Positions 1-11,150 of a stretch of 64,000 bases of DNA are shown piece by piece. Source of the DNA: Nepenthes gracilis. Its lineage: Eukaryota > Streptophyta > Magnoliopsida > Caryophyllales > Nepenthaceae. The stretch's first letter is position 1, and every line of letters starts with the position of its first letter. The position numbers were made by a program, and so were the translations under genes. The notes below the pieces were generated by a model. It was not told where the DNA came from and made no database searches. It saw only the letters and a program-made list of their open reading frames with translations. Where the stretch lies: positions 11,925,030 to 11,989,029 of the forward strand of contig BSYO01000030.1 of assembly GCA_033239525.1 (NCBI GenBank), written 5' to 3'.

Positions 1-401
1 GAGAGAAAAGAAGAGAAAGAGAGAGAAGAATGAGAAGAGGAAGATTTGAGCCTTCGGTTGGGTTTTGAATCAAGTTTTAGTTTTCGCCAATCACACGTAC
101 GAAGTTTTTGCTATTGAGAAGAATATCTACTGGGTTTTATCTCTACTTTTTCACTTTATATTTCTTGTACGGGCTGTTTGAAGTAAAGGGTTGTGACCCT
201 TGAGATTTGTGGTTTGTGTAACCAATAAACTGTCGCTAGTGAAAAATTTCAGATTCCGTGTCTTGTGATTTTTCTCCCTCGTTTAATAGGAAGTTTTTCA
301 CGTAAAAATTATGCATTTATTACTTATGATTGATTGTTGTGTGCTGAACATCGTTTATTTCGTGTTTTCTCGTGGTTCAAATATGTAGTCAATTCCTAAC
401 A
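1..401 (+). repeat. 5' LTR of the copia element (partial)
   Basis: Colinear with about 4747-5147, sharing the purine-rich start, the stretch ending TTTCCACGTAAAAAT, and the final CCTAACA. It ends at 401 in ...CAATTCCTAACA, pairing with the TGTTGGG that opens the 3' LTR as a short terminal inverted repeat. The start lies left of the window. Confidence 0.9.
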
Positions 402-403
402 AG

Positions 404-415
404 TGGTATCAAATA
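404..415 (+). other. Primer-binding site, initiator tRNA-Met type
   Basis: TGGTATCAA starts two bases after the 5' LTR and matches the start of the usual plant copia site TGGTATCAGAGC, complementary to the 3' end of initiator tRNA-Met. The later bases have decayed. Confidence 0.75.
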
Positions 416-469
416 TCTGATTGTGTCAGGTGTTGTAACTTATTTGAATCGATAGAGGTCGAAAATAAG

Positions 470-1294
470 ATGATTTGTTTGAATGTCACGAATTATGATA
501 TTTGGCGCAGCAAGATGAAGGACTTATTGTTTGTGAAATCGTTGCACCATCCAGTATTTACTATACAAAAATCGGGATCAAAGTCCGAGGAGGAATGGGC
601 ATTTGAGCATGAACAAGTCTGTGGTTATATTAGGCAATTTGTGGATGATAATGTATATAACTACATCCGGAATGAGACACATGCGAGAACCTTGTGGCAA
701 AAGCTTGAAACACTTTATGCCTTGAAAATCGGTAACAATAAATTGTTTCACTTGATGAAGCTAATGCAAGTTGGGTACAAGGAGGGCTTGTCTGTCACCG
801 ATCACTTAAATGAGTTTCAAAGATGTGTTGATCAATTGAGTAGCATGGGTATAAAATTTGATAATAAACTGCTGGGCTTGCCGCTTCTGACTACCTTACC
901 GGACTCCTGGGAGGTGATAATGATTACTATCACCAATACAGCTCCAAACGGCATGGTGACCCTTGAGATAGCAAAGGGAGCGGTGTTGAATGAAGAGATG
1001 AGACGTCGATCATAGGGGTTTTCTTCTTCTACACACTCCAAAATATTAGTCTCCGAGTTACGAGAAAGAAGTAAAGGGCATGGCCCTAAACCTGGAGAGA
1101 AGGGCAGAAGCAAATCTAGATCGAGGTACCAGAACCTCGAGTGCCATCACTGTGAAAAGAAGGGACACATCAACAAGTATTGCTATAAGTGGAAGCAAGA
1201 AAATATTGAGAGCAATGAAAAGAAGGCAGACAAGACTAGAGATAAAGAAAGAGCTACTGTTGTTATCAGGAGTGATTTTTGGCTGGTGTGTTAG
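470..1294 (+). pseudogene. copia gag (capsid and zinc knuckle), interrupted
   Basis: The first 181 codons match the copia-type gag domain (NYDIWRSKMKDLL near the start, then ETLYALK and NKLFHLMKLMQV). An in-frame TAG at 1013-1015 interrupts it. The same frame continues beyond the stop to a CCHC zinc knuckle, CHHCEKKGHINKYC, at 1142-1183, preceded by a basic Ser/Arg/Lys stretch as usual for nucleocapsid. A second TAG at 1292-1294 closes the segment just before the protease. Gag normally forms the cytoplasmic particle and binds the RNA genome; this copy could yield only a truncated capsid. Confidence 0.88.
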
Positions 1295-1303
1295 GAGGAT
1301 GAG

Positions 1304-2469
1304 GTGATCAATCTAGTTGATCTTGAGACAAATTGGGTGGTAGATAGTGGTGCTTTTCTTCACGTCATGTCATGGAGGGAGTTCTTCACATCATACACTC
1401 CCGGAGACTTTGGAGTGTTAAAAATAGACAATGAAGGTACATCTCGAATTGCCGGCAATGGAGATGTGTGTCTCACAACGAATAATGGAACCGAATTGCT
1501 GTTAAGGGATGTCAGACACGTCCTAGATATTCGGCTAAATTTGAACTCGGCGGGCAAGCTTGATGATGAGGCCTTTTGTAGCACATTCTACGAAGGAGTA
1601 TGGAAGTTGACTAGAGGGACTCTAGTTGTAGCTCGGGGTAGAAAAGTTTCTAACTTATATGTGTTGCATGCTTCGATTGCAGCGAGAGATGTGCATGTTG
1701 CTAGAGATAATGGGTCTTTAGATTTGTGGCACCGACGGTTAAGTCACATGGCGAGAAGGGCTTGAACTGTTTAGTCAGAAAGAATTGTCTTTAGGGTGTA
1801 AAAGTAGCTCAATTGAAGACTTGTCCTCATTGCATGGTAGGAATGCAACAACGGATTTCATTCAATGCTAATTCATCCACAAGGAAGACTGATTTCCTTG
1901 AATTGGTCCACACTGACATATGTGGCCCGTTCAAGGTAAAGACTCTTGGAGGAGCTCTTTACTTCATCACGTTCATTGATGACTGTTCTCAAAAACTGTG
2001 GGTGTATCCGATGAAATCAAAGAATCAAGCTCTTACATTCTTCAAATATTTTTATGCCTTGGTTGAGAGGCAAACCGGAAAGAAATTGAAATACATCCGA
2101 AGTGATAATGATGGGGAGTACATAAGAGCTTTTGATGAGTATTGTTGATCTCATAGAATTCATCATTAGAAGACTCCACCGAAGACATCGCAACTAAATG
2201 GGGTGGCCAAACGAATGAATGAGACTTTGATGGAAAGGGTCTGATGTGTGCTTTCGGAGGGGAAGCTCCCTAGTTCATTTTGGGGGGAAGCCTTGAGAGC
2301 CGTGGCTCATGTCGTCAATTTGTCACCGCACGGAACCTTGAAAGGAGAAGTGCCTAAAACGATATGGTCCGGAAAAGAAGTTTCCAACGATCACTTGTGG
2401 GTGTTTGGATGCAAGACTTTTGTTCACGTTCCCAAAGATGAAAGGACCAAGTTGGAGTCAAAGATTTGA
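1304..2469 (+). pseudogene. copia pol part 1: protease, GAG-pre-integrase, integrase (broken)
   Basis: NWVVDSGA with the aspartic-protease DSGA at about 1343 opens this part, in the same frame as gag. LWHRRLSHM near 1724 is the GAG-pre-integrase motif. The frame then shifts, and integrase continues from 1813 with a zinc-finger remnant (CPHC), HTDICGP, FITFIDD and IRSDNDGEY, which carry the first two catalytic aspartates. A TGA (2146-2148) and further stops follow. The glutamate of the usual GVAER motif reads lysine (GVAKR, codon 2209-2211), so the DDE triad is incomplete. The 2248-2469 segment is the downstream integrase region (SFWGEALRAVAHVVN). The enzyme cannot work. Confidence 0.9.
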
Positions 2470-2559
2470 CAGTGCATATTTCTCGGTTAAGGGGAAGATG
2501 AGTTTGGATATCTACTGTATGATCCGATTGAGAAGAAGCTGGTTCGATCTAGGGATGTC

Positions 2560-4414
2560 GTGTTCGTTGAGAACGAGACTATAGAGGATATTGGCAAAGA
2601 TGTAAAGACTATCTCCAACAATGATGACAGTCAGGCATGTGATTCTAATGAAAATCAAGGCAATGCCGAAGAGGAAGATGAACATGAGATTCCAATGCCC
2701 GATAGAGATGAGGATGAGGCTGTCCCTCTTGATACTGCTGAGCCTATCAAGACTATTCTACTCCAACGATCCACGAAAGATCGAAGACCCTCTATTCGTC
2801 TGTCGGCCGAGGAGTATGTGTTACTCACCGACGGAGGAGAGCCTAAATGTTTTGATGAAGGAATGGAGGACGAACACAAAGTGGAGTGGATGGAAGCTAT
2901 GCGAGAAGAGATGGCGTCGTTACATGAAAATCACACGTTTGAGTTGACGAGGTTGCTAAAGGGAAGACGAGTGTCGAAGAACAAGTGGGTCTTCAGGATG
3001 AAAACAGATGAAAACAGCTCACAACTGAGGTACAAAGCGAGATTGGTTGTAAAGAGTTTCAATCAACGGAAGGGTATTGATTTTGACGAGATCTTTGCTC
3101 CAGTTATAAAGATGTCTTCCATTCGAATGGTGCTTAGGTTGGCTACTGTTCTTGGTCTGAAAGTAGACTAGATGGATGTGCGGACGGTATTTCTTCATGG
3201 TGATCTTGAGGAGGAAATCTACATTGAGCAGTCGGAGGGATTCGTGATCAAGGGAAAGGAGCAATTAGTGTGTCATCTTAAAAAAAATCTATATGAGTTG
3301 AAACAAGCACCAAGGTAATGGTACAAAAAGTTTGAATCTGTCATGGTGGGTCAAGGCTACCAGAAGACGACCTCGGATCATTGTGTCTTTGTTCAAAGAT
3401 TTTTTGAGGATGATTTTGTTGTTTTCTTGCTAAATGTGGATGATATGCTAATAGTTGGATGTATTGCCTCCCGGATCATGGAGTTAAAGCGACAACTTGG
3501 GAAGTCCTTTTGATATGAAAGATTTGGGGTCGGCGAAGCAAATTCTGAAAAATTAAAATTTTTACAACCGTAAAGCGAGGAAACTATGGATGTCACAAGA
3601 GAGCTATGTGGAGAAAGTGTTTCAACATTTTAACATGAAAAAGTAAAAATCGGTGAGCACCCCGTTGGCGAATCACTTCAAGTTGAGTAATTAGCAATGT
3701 CCTTCTATAGAAGATGAAAGAGCATACATGAAAGGTATTCCTTATTCTTCAGCCGTGGGTAGCCTAATGTATGCCATGGTGTGTACGAGGCCAGATATAG
3801 CTAATGCTATTGGAGCTGTCAGTTGCTTCTTGTCAAATTCTAGTAAGGAGTATTGATCCGTGGTGAAATGGATTCTAAAGTATCTTCGATGAACTTCTAA
3901 ACTGTGTTTGTGTTTTGAAAACAACATGCCACTTCTGGTTGGGTACATTGATGCAGATATGACGGTTGATGTTGACTCACGGAAGTCTACTTCGGGATAT
4001 TTTTTCATGTTCACGGGAGGAGCCATTTCCTCGCAATTGAAATTGCAGAGGTGTGTTACTCTCTCCACTACTGAAGCGGAGTTTATTGCTATAACAGAGG
4101 CAAGTAAGGAGATGTTATGTATGAAGAAATTTATTCGGGAACTTAGTCTCAAGTAAGAGCGATATGTGTTGTTTTATGATAATCAAAGTGCAATTCACCT
4201 TTGTAAGAATTCGTCATTTTATTTCAAATCAAAGCATATCGATGTGAGATATCATTGGGTGCGGAATGTCATTGACACGAGGTTGTTGGTGCTGAAAAAG
4301 GTCGGGACCGAGGAGAATAGATCGGATATGATGACCAAAGCATTGCAAAAGGGAAAGCTTAAAACTTGCTGTTCTATTGCCGGGATGACGATGAATGGCC
4401 CCACACGGTCGTGA
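2560..4414 (+). pseudogene. copia pol part 2: reverse transcriptase and RNase H (broken)
   Basis: Copia RT motifs are clear: WMEAMREEM, NKWVFRMK, YKARLVVKSFNQRKGIDF, FAPVIKMSSIRMVLRLA, then the first catalytic Asp region. Stops occur at the end of the 2560-3171 frame and near 3316. The YVDD box reads NVDD (Asn codon 3433-3435), an unusual change next to the catalytic aspartates. A frame change lies near 3510. RNase H follows in two pieces (3908-4156 and 4166-about 4360), with DADMTVDVDSRKSTSGY, STTEAEFIAITEA, DNQSAIHLCKN and HIDVRYHWVR. In a live element these domains copy RNA into DNA inside the particle; here the frame is broken repeatedly. Confidence 0.92.
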
Positions 4415-4423
4415 GGAAAAGTT

Positions 4424-5147
4424 TGTTGGGTTATGGGTCACTTCCGTGTAGGCCCATACCCACTTGTCGTGGCGGATGGAGGCAAATACCCTCACCGCAT
4501 GAGGAAGGCTCGAGTTGCGCCTGTTGGGCACTCGAGGCGTGTTTTCCAGTAGCTTCTGCTCGCTTCATGCCTTAATTGCGCTCGAGCGTATTTTTCAGAA
4601 TCGGGTGCTCGATCAACGCCCGAATGGCACTCGAGCACGAGCTTGCACTCGGTTCGAACTTGAGCCGCGCTCGAGCGCAGGCCGTTTTTATAAAACGCGC
4701 ACCACGCATTTTAGGGTTAATGCTGAGCAGTTTGAGCGCCATTTAAGAGAGAGAAAAGAAGAAAAAGAGAGAGAAGAATGAGAAGAGGAAGATTTGAGTC
4801 TCCGGTTGGGTTTTGAATTAAGTTTCAATCTTTGCCAATTACACGTACGAAGTTCTTACTGTTGAGAAGAACATCTATCAGGTTTTTTCTCTACTCTTTC
4901 ACTTTATATTTCTTGTACGGGCTGTTGAAGCAAAGGGTTGTGACCATTGAGATTTGTGGTTTGTGTAATCAATAAAATGTCGCTAGTGAAAAATTTGAAC
5001 TCCGTGTCCCGTGATTTTTCTCCCTCATTTAATGGGGAGTTTTCCACGTAAAAATCGTACTTTTATTACTTGTGATTGATTTTTGTGTACTTGGTATCAT
5101 TTATTTCGTGTTACCTCGTAGTTCAAATATGTCGTCAATTCCTAACA
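4424..5147 (+). repeat. 3' LTR of the copia element (724 bp)
   Basis: It runs from TGTTGGG to CCTAACA and follows a short purine-rich stretch (GAGGAAAAG, 4413-4421) that serves as polypurine tract. The 5' half is GC-richer and includes several copies of the word CTCGAG in or near CACTCGAG or GCTCGAGCG contexts (about 4508-4680). The last 400 bp match 1-401. Confidence 0.88.
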
Positions 5148-5691
5148 CATAATACACACAACGATAGCGAATATAAGATTTTACCGAATTGGATTTTGCC
5201 AAACTTCCAAATAAATTATAACAACTTGCTCAATTCAAACCCATTCATAAGAAAAAACATCCAACGGATTTCTCAATCATTATAGTATCAAATATGTACA
5301 AACTTCAACTGATGTAATATTTTCAAGTTATACAAATTGTAATAAATTGAAATATGTAAAATATTCCAACACAAGTATTAAATACAAATCCAAATGTAAT
5401 ATAAATAAACATAAATTTTTAAATCTTTTCTATCCGAATCCTATAAGTAATTAATAGTTACCTAATTTGAATGGGTTAAAAAATATAACAAATTATGAGC
5501 CTAAATCTCAATAAATAAATATATATATATAATATTCAATTACAGGTCCATCAAACAAAAAAAGGAAAAAAATACTAGTATACGAGAAATCTAATATATC
5601 AAATATTCCAAAGTTATAATTTAAATTATAATTTTATACGTAAAATTCGTAGTACATACACGAATATCAAATAATACAAACTCTACGAAAT
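5148..5691. other. AT-rich spacer, no gene seen
   Basis: Low-complexity AT-rich sequence between the copia element and a solo LTR. No coding region, splice pattern or RNA gene was recognised. Confidence 0.6.
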
Positions 5692-5696
5692 CATCT

Positions 5697-6594
5697 TGAT
5701 GGGTCTACTTGTGTTATGAATCGATCCAAGTCCAAGACGGGCCCATCCTTGAGCAAAGCCCCACGAGAATCGGAGCCCAAAAAGTCCAAACAGTAGGTCC
5801 AGTGATGGCGGCGCACAATGGATAGGTGGAGATAGGAACCAACCAGACCCAACAGGTAGTCCCTTACAGTACGACCAGTCACAATGGAGGAATCCTCCAA
5901 CACAGTAGTGACAGCCTAGCCAACGTAGAGGACACCGATGCGGCAGACGCCTACCATTGATGGCCATAGTTAACGATCAGAAAGGACGGAGGAATCCTCC
6001 AACGAATCACTGTCGGGTATGGAAAATGTCAATAAGGACCATCCGCAATCGCACCACCATTGTAAAATGACAATTGACACCAATAGCTTCAATCAACGAC
6101 CATCAACACGCCAATTCCGACGCAACAGCTGTTCAAGCTTTGGTGCCAATGCCGCGCCGGATCATCATCTTCAAGTATCTCTTATTCACCACTGGAAAAG
6201 GGGAAGAAATCGAAAGAGAAGAGACAGTCCCAGGGAGAGAGCATTCCTTGTCTCTCCCACTCCTTAGCCGATCCCCATAGTGCGCACCATCGGAACCAAG
6301 CTTTCTCAACCCTTTCAATGAGTCAAGCCCTCAAATATTACTCACCTTCCCTGAACATAAGTGTATTCACATATTCTTTTACATCATCGCATCTTTGCAT
6401 CCGTTGTGAAGGATTACTGACTTGAGTATTGAAGGATAAACGGAGGAGTAAGTCCTGCAAATCCTCTGACATCTTATTTTTTAGTTGTATTACGTAATAT
6501 CCAAGTTATCAGAGACGAATGACGGGCATGCCTCAATTCGACCCAATTGTAAAATCAAATAGACTAATCGAATAATCGATCTAGGGACACATCA
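5697..6594 (+). mobile_element. Solo LTR (898 bp) with 5-bp target duplication CATCT
   Basis: The segment begins TGATGGGTCT and ends GGACACATCA. It is flanked by the identical pentamer CATCT at 5692-5696 and 6595-6599, the signature of LTR retrotransposon insertion. Near its end it carries CTGACTTGAG, a GGAGG stretch and CCTCTGACATCTTATTTTTTAG, which recur in the solo LTR at 18999-19640 and resemble the R-U5 region of Tat-type gypsy LTRs. No internal domain follows, so it is best read as an LTR left by LTR-LTR recombination. The open frames inside it have no recognisable product. Confidence 0.82.
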
Positions 6595-6599
6595 CATCT

Positions 6600-7531
6600 A
6601 AAACTCAATTCTTATAATTTTGAAAGTTTCAAACGTTTAAAGTCAAATAAATTTGACTGTCATGTTAAAACCTACAAATCACAAAAGGTCAAATAATTTC
6701 AAAATATAAAATATGATATGGGTCGAAATTCAAACGCCAAATCACACTAAAATCTGATAACCAATGGCCAAAACATTAATTTTGAGAAAAGATTATACAC
6801 ATTCTTAATAACCATAAACTAAAATACTACTATCTAGACCTATAAATAGACCATCTATCGTTGCTTCATATAGACAATATTAAACACTATTTTTTTTGCT
6901 ACATATAAATGATAGGTACAATTTTTAAGTGTGTCTGATATAATAGAATATTTGAATATATAGTTTTATCAATTCATTACAATAATTCACAATAAAATAA
7001 CAAACAAAAACTTTTATAACAAATATTTAAAATTTTTTCACTAACCACTAAAATTTTTTCACTACTTAAAAAAAAATATAAATACAAAACCTTTCACTTT
7101 ATAAAAAGTATAAATTTATATTAAATATTAAAATAGTCTTTACAGAGCACTTATATAAACTACCAACATGCAATGCCAAATGTAAAATTTTCATGACTTT
7201 TCTTTTAAAATTTTTTCATATGTGAATATAGTATTCAAAATATTCACTTAATCAATGAAAAACAAACTAAAATTTCAAATCATTAGTAAAACCTAATAAA
7301 ATTTCAAAATGTTTGATAAAACTTACACGCATGCACAATATTTAAAATATGAATATAAAAAATGACATATATGTACAATAAAATAAGAATCGTAAACAAA
7401 ATCGAAAGATTATAAAAATAGATAAAGAAATATATTTAGAGATACTTGTCCTAAACATTTAATAATATAACAGATTTGACACAAAAAAAAGCACAAAAAT
7501 TGCCTTCTTTCTCCTTCCTCTCTTCTTTTCC
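6600..7531. repeat. Left part of an older LTR-like repeat split by the 7532-10518 insertion
   Basis: AT-rich sequence whose middle (about 6770-6990) resembles 9010-9200 and 22980-23230. It ends in a pyrimidine-rich stretch (7500-7531) like the one at 9690-9780. The matching right part resumes at 10519. No gene seen. Confidence 0.55.
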
Positions 7532-10518
7532 TGTCACAAACCCGAACCCCATAAGTCGATTCAATAATTAATTATAATTTCTAAAATTTAAAATCCTATA
7601 TAAATTTAACAAATAATACCAAATCCTAAAATTCGAATGTAACAAACCAAAATATACAGGACCCGACAAATCAAAACATTCATAGGATCTCATCGGATAA
7701 CCATCTAGTTAATATAAATACAACATGCTCTACAATCATCGTAAGGGAGGTAATATGTAACGTTCCCGGGTCACCCGCATGTAGATATTGTCCGCTTTGG
7801 GCCGGGAGAAATTCACAACACCTCAAGTTCACAGCCCCCAAAACGCGTCTGCAAGGGAAAGGTCTCCACGGCTTATAAAGCGCGCTTTGTTCACCTCCTC
7901 ATCTGATGTGGGACACCACAATCCACCCCCCTTAGGGAGCCTAGCGTCCGCACTGGCACACTGAACCGGGCCCCGACTCTGATATCATTTGTAACGTCTT
8001 CGGGTCTCCCGCATGTAGATATTGTTCGTTTTGGGCTGGGAGAACTTCACAGCGTCTCAAGCCAACACGCGGCCCGCACAGTTTTGTTCCTGGTAGACGG
8101 AGTCCACCGCCCCCAAAACGCGTCTACAAGGAAAATGTCTCAACGACTTATAAAGCGCGCTTCGTTCACCTCACCATCCGATGTATGACACTACATAATA
8201 AATTAACCAAAATCATGAATCAGACATAATAAAATATCCCAACTGATTTCAAAATATAACCATGGCCTACACCCGACCAATTTTCATAATGCAATTATAT
8301 TAATTTCTGATTAAAACCATAACAAACTAAAATTCACCAAATTAGACGAATGGCTGTCAGATCACGTCCTAACTCTTGCAGTACATCTGAACCTCTCCTC
8401 TAAGGGTCAAAATAAAAAACGTGAGCCAAATACCCAATAAGTATCATATTTATACAAAATGAGTCTAATGAATCAGATAAAAGGTAAAATGGATGAAAAT
8501 TCAATCAAATTATAGAATAAATCCAAATCGCCGATAAAATAAATCCAATAAAAATTTAAGATTCAAAGTCCAAAACGCAATGGTAATCTTGTATTCAAAG
8601 CAAATATTTAAATCCAAAACAAATGTCAAAATTTTAAAAATAGTCCTCGTTGGGTCGTGTATATATATAAACAAAATAGAGGTGATCCGAACCAATTTCA
8701 AAAGCAGATATCCAATCCAAGTCTAATCCGAGTCTAAGTCTAAGTCCAAATTCAAGGCATGATCAGTTTGTAATTTATGGTAAAATCCGATAATCGGATG
8801 ATCTAATAGTATGCGCAGAAATCGAAATAGTATCGTAACAGATATTTCAAAGATTCAGATCAAAACATATAATCAAAATTGTTGTATGAGACATACTAAG
8901 GGCCAACTGAAGGCAAAATCGGCAAATCTCAAATTCAAATCTAAAATCCAAGTCTGAATTAAAATCCAACATAAATCAATGCAGAAATACAAATTATATA
9001 CTAAATTTGGGTTCTGATTATTTAAAGACTAACTTAAAGACATGTTACACATAATTTTAGTAATCTTAGGACAAAATTCATGTACTCTGTACCAATAGAT
9101 AAGGTTGCTCACTATATTTTATCACCGCGACTTTAGGTGTATTCCTCAAACTTATCAAATATATTGGGACGTCTGAATATATTCTAAGGTCAAATCAAAT
9201 TATCCAAATGAAAATAGTCACTATTTCAAGCCTTTCTTACAGACGGAAAGGAATTTTCAAATAAATCTCCTCGTCGGGAGTTGGCCAGAGTATTCAATTT
9301 CTAAATCCAAATGTAGTGACCACTACCCTGCACATGCATGTGAAAATACACAGCCTATACAATTTTCGTGCACATTTTCGTTATACATACTGAATTAAAA
9401 ATATACAGTATTTAATAAATTATTCAGGCTTTTAAAAAAATATTAAACCCTCTAAATTCATAAAATTCAATCCAAAAATTTCAAAATTATTTGAAGAATT
9501 ATACATACATATCCAAAATAAACAAATTAGGTATATATTATACATACATGTTAGTAAAAATTTTAAATAGTATCTAAAATAAATCAGATATGAAATTAAA
9601 CCAAAGAAAAATTTACATATACTTGTCTTGACCTCATACATTATAAATCCAAAGAAATAATATGCCGAAATACTCGAACGACACCACTTTTCTCTCATGC
9701 CAGCGCCAATCTCTCTCCTCCCTCTCTCTCTCCCTTCGCGCCCAACTCTGCCACTCTCTCTCTCATTATCACCTTTATCGACGACGATTCCGGTGACGGC
9801 TCCGGCATTGGCAACGGAGGCAGCAGCATCCCGACGACAGAACGGCGGCGTTGGCGGCGGCAGTAACCGCAGCGAAACTCTCCCTCTCTCCACCGCGCCT
9901 CTAATGCCAAATCTATCAAAATCAGCCGATTTTCACAAAATCGGTACATACAAGCCACAAATCGGCATCAACAAAGAGAATGGGATGATTTGCTTACCTT
10001 GATTTCACCAATTTTCTCCGGAAACGGCGGCGGCGACGGTAGCTGCCATTTGGCTTCGGCTCGAGATTTCGTCGGCGACGGTACATACAAGCCAAACACC
10101 GGAGAGTAAAATTGAGGGTAGCATCTTAGTGAAAGCTTCGCCGGCTTCCATTCCCGACGTCGAGAGCTCTAGTAGCGGCGATGCTCGCCGGCCTCCCTCT
10201 CTCTCCTCTCTTCTCCCGCTCCGGTTTCTCTCTCCCTGAAGCCGTCCTTATCCTATTTCTATTTATTATTTTTTTTTCTTTTGTTTTAAAAAATATATAT
10301 ATTATAATAATATTATTATTATTTTAAATTTTTATTTTTTTTATTTCAAAACTTGAATCAATATTTAAACGATAACACGAACACACCTCGAGTGCCAGCC
10401 CAACAGATCCTAATATCCTTTCAAATTTTACAATATTAAATTAATTTTAACTGTGTCCAAATTATCTAAAATCATAATTAATATTAAATTGATCTTAATA
10501 AAAATCTAAAATATTACA
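7532..10518 (-). mobile_element. LTR-like repeat (solo LTR candidate), copy 1, hosting a TRIM
   Basis: Reads TGTCACAAACCC... to ...ATATTACA and is flanked by the direct repeat TTTTCC (7526-7531 and 10519-10524). Read on the - strand it starts TGTAATATTTTAG, a start reminiscent of del/Tekay-type gypsy LTRs; that assignment is only an inference. It shares ordered landmarks with 21813-24075: the TGTCAC start, ATAACCA followed by GGCCTA, AAAAAACGTGAG, a CT-rich tract and a TTACA end. With the TRIM removed it is about 2.5 kb. The open frames around 9432-10002 lie in its CT-rich and GGC-repeat part and do not look like genes. Confidence 0.65.
7756..8195 (-). mobile_element. Complete TRIM retrotransposon, TSD TAATA
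   Basis: Two direct repeats, 7756-7920 and 7990-8195, flank a 69-bp interior. On the - strand each LTR runs TGTRGTGTC... to ...ACGTTACA. Just inside the 5' LTR (- strand) lies TGATATCAGAGTC (plus-strand 7975-7987), close to TGGTATCAGAGC, the initiator tRNA-Met primer site. Next to the 3' LTR is the purine run AAGGGGGGTGGAT, a polypurine tract. The pentamer TAATA flanks the element at 7751-7755 and 8196-8200. The left copy lacks about 40 bp that the right copy has. No coding capacity, as expected for a terminal-repeat retrotransposon in miniature; movement would need enzymes from another element. Confidence 0.88.
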
Positions 10519-10891
10519 TTTTCCTCTCCCTTCTCTCTCTCTTCTCTTTCTTTTTTTCCGCAAAAATGACTGATGATAGGCACAGGCAACATTAAATACC
10601 CAAATTAATGAATGAGTACCAATCAGATACGCATCAGGCGCCATCCAGATAACAGGAGCCCACAAGCGCCGCATTAGGCACAGCATAGGTGCCATCATTA
10701 TGCCACAAATGCACATGAGCAACCTAAAGGCACCCATTAGATGCACCCCACCTCAAACACGCACAAGCATAGAGATAGGTTCTCCCCCAATCTTATTTTT
10801 TTTTAAATTTTTATTATATAATTATTTTTTAAATTAACTTAATGTATATAATAACGATGTCAACAATTTAAGAATAAAATATTGGGCATTA
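10519..10891. repeat. Right part of the split older LTR-like repeat
   Basis: Starts with the CT-rich tract that continues the sequence broken at 7531, then a GC-richer stretch with repeated GGCGCC/GGCACC words, then an AT-rich end closing in ATTGGGCATTACA. On the - strand the end reads TGTAATGCCC. It abuts the 3' flank of the hydrolase gene. Confidence 0.5.
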
Positions 10892-11150
10892 CAATTAGAG
10901 TTTTTTTTAAAAAAAGACAAACTTTACTTCTTGCACCACGGTGATGCTTACTAGTTTTTTCGCCCCATCAGCTGTGCAAGCTAACAGGCTCGAGCCACCA
11001 TCGATGATCACAAAAAGACTGAGCAAATAGCTACCGGCATGACTTAATGGGAGCTGCTGCAGGCTATAAAGTTAAACTGATCTATGTCCAATCGACGATC
11101 CCCCGCCTAGTCTCATGACTGATTTTGGCTACTTTGATGGCAACAGCAAA
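10892..11150 (-). other. 3' UTR/downstream region of the hydrolase gene
   Basis: Non-coding, mixed-composition sequence between the stop codon of the hydrolase and the repeat ending at 10891. It probably holds the 3' UTR. No clear polyadenylation signal was picked out. Confidence 0.45.

Larger units (their letters stand above)
1..5147 (+). mobile_element. Ty1/copia LTR retrotransposon, decayed, 5' end cut by window
   Basis: The order LTR, primer-binding site, gag, protease, integrase, reverse transcriptase, RNase H, LTR is the Ty1/copia order. Bases 1-401 repeat the last 400 or so bases of the 3' LTR (4424-5147), so the window opens about 325 bases into the 5' LTR. By eye the two LTRs differ at very roughly one base in ten, which suggests an old insertion. 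The coding part starts in one frame (gag-protease), shifts near 1766-1812 (integrase-RT), and shifts back near 3510 (end of RT, RNase H). It contains many in-frame stops, several of the CGA-to-TGA kind expected from decay of methylated CpG. It cannot be autonomous. The 5-bp duplication cannot be tested because the left flank lies outside the window. Confidence 0.95.

Noticed and set aside
7756..8195. Cassandra (5S-rRNA-bearing) TRIM
   Set aside because: No 5S rRNA promoter sequence is present in the LTRs; it is a different TRIM.
9432..10002. Overlapping open frames of 87-153 codons on both strands
   Set aside because: They sit in CT-rich and GGC-rich parts of a repeated non-coding element, with low-complexity products and no family match.
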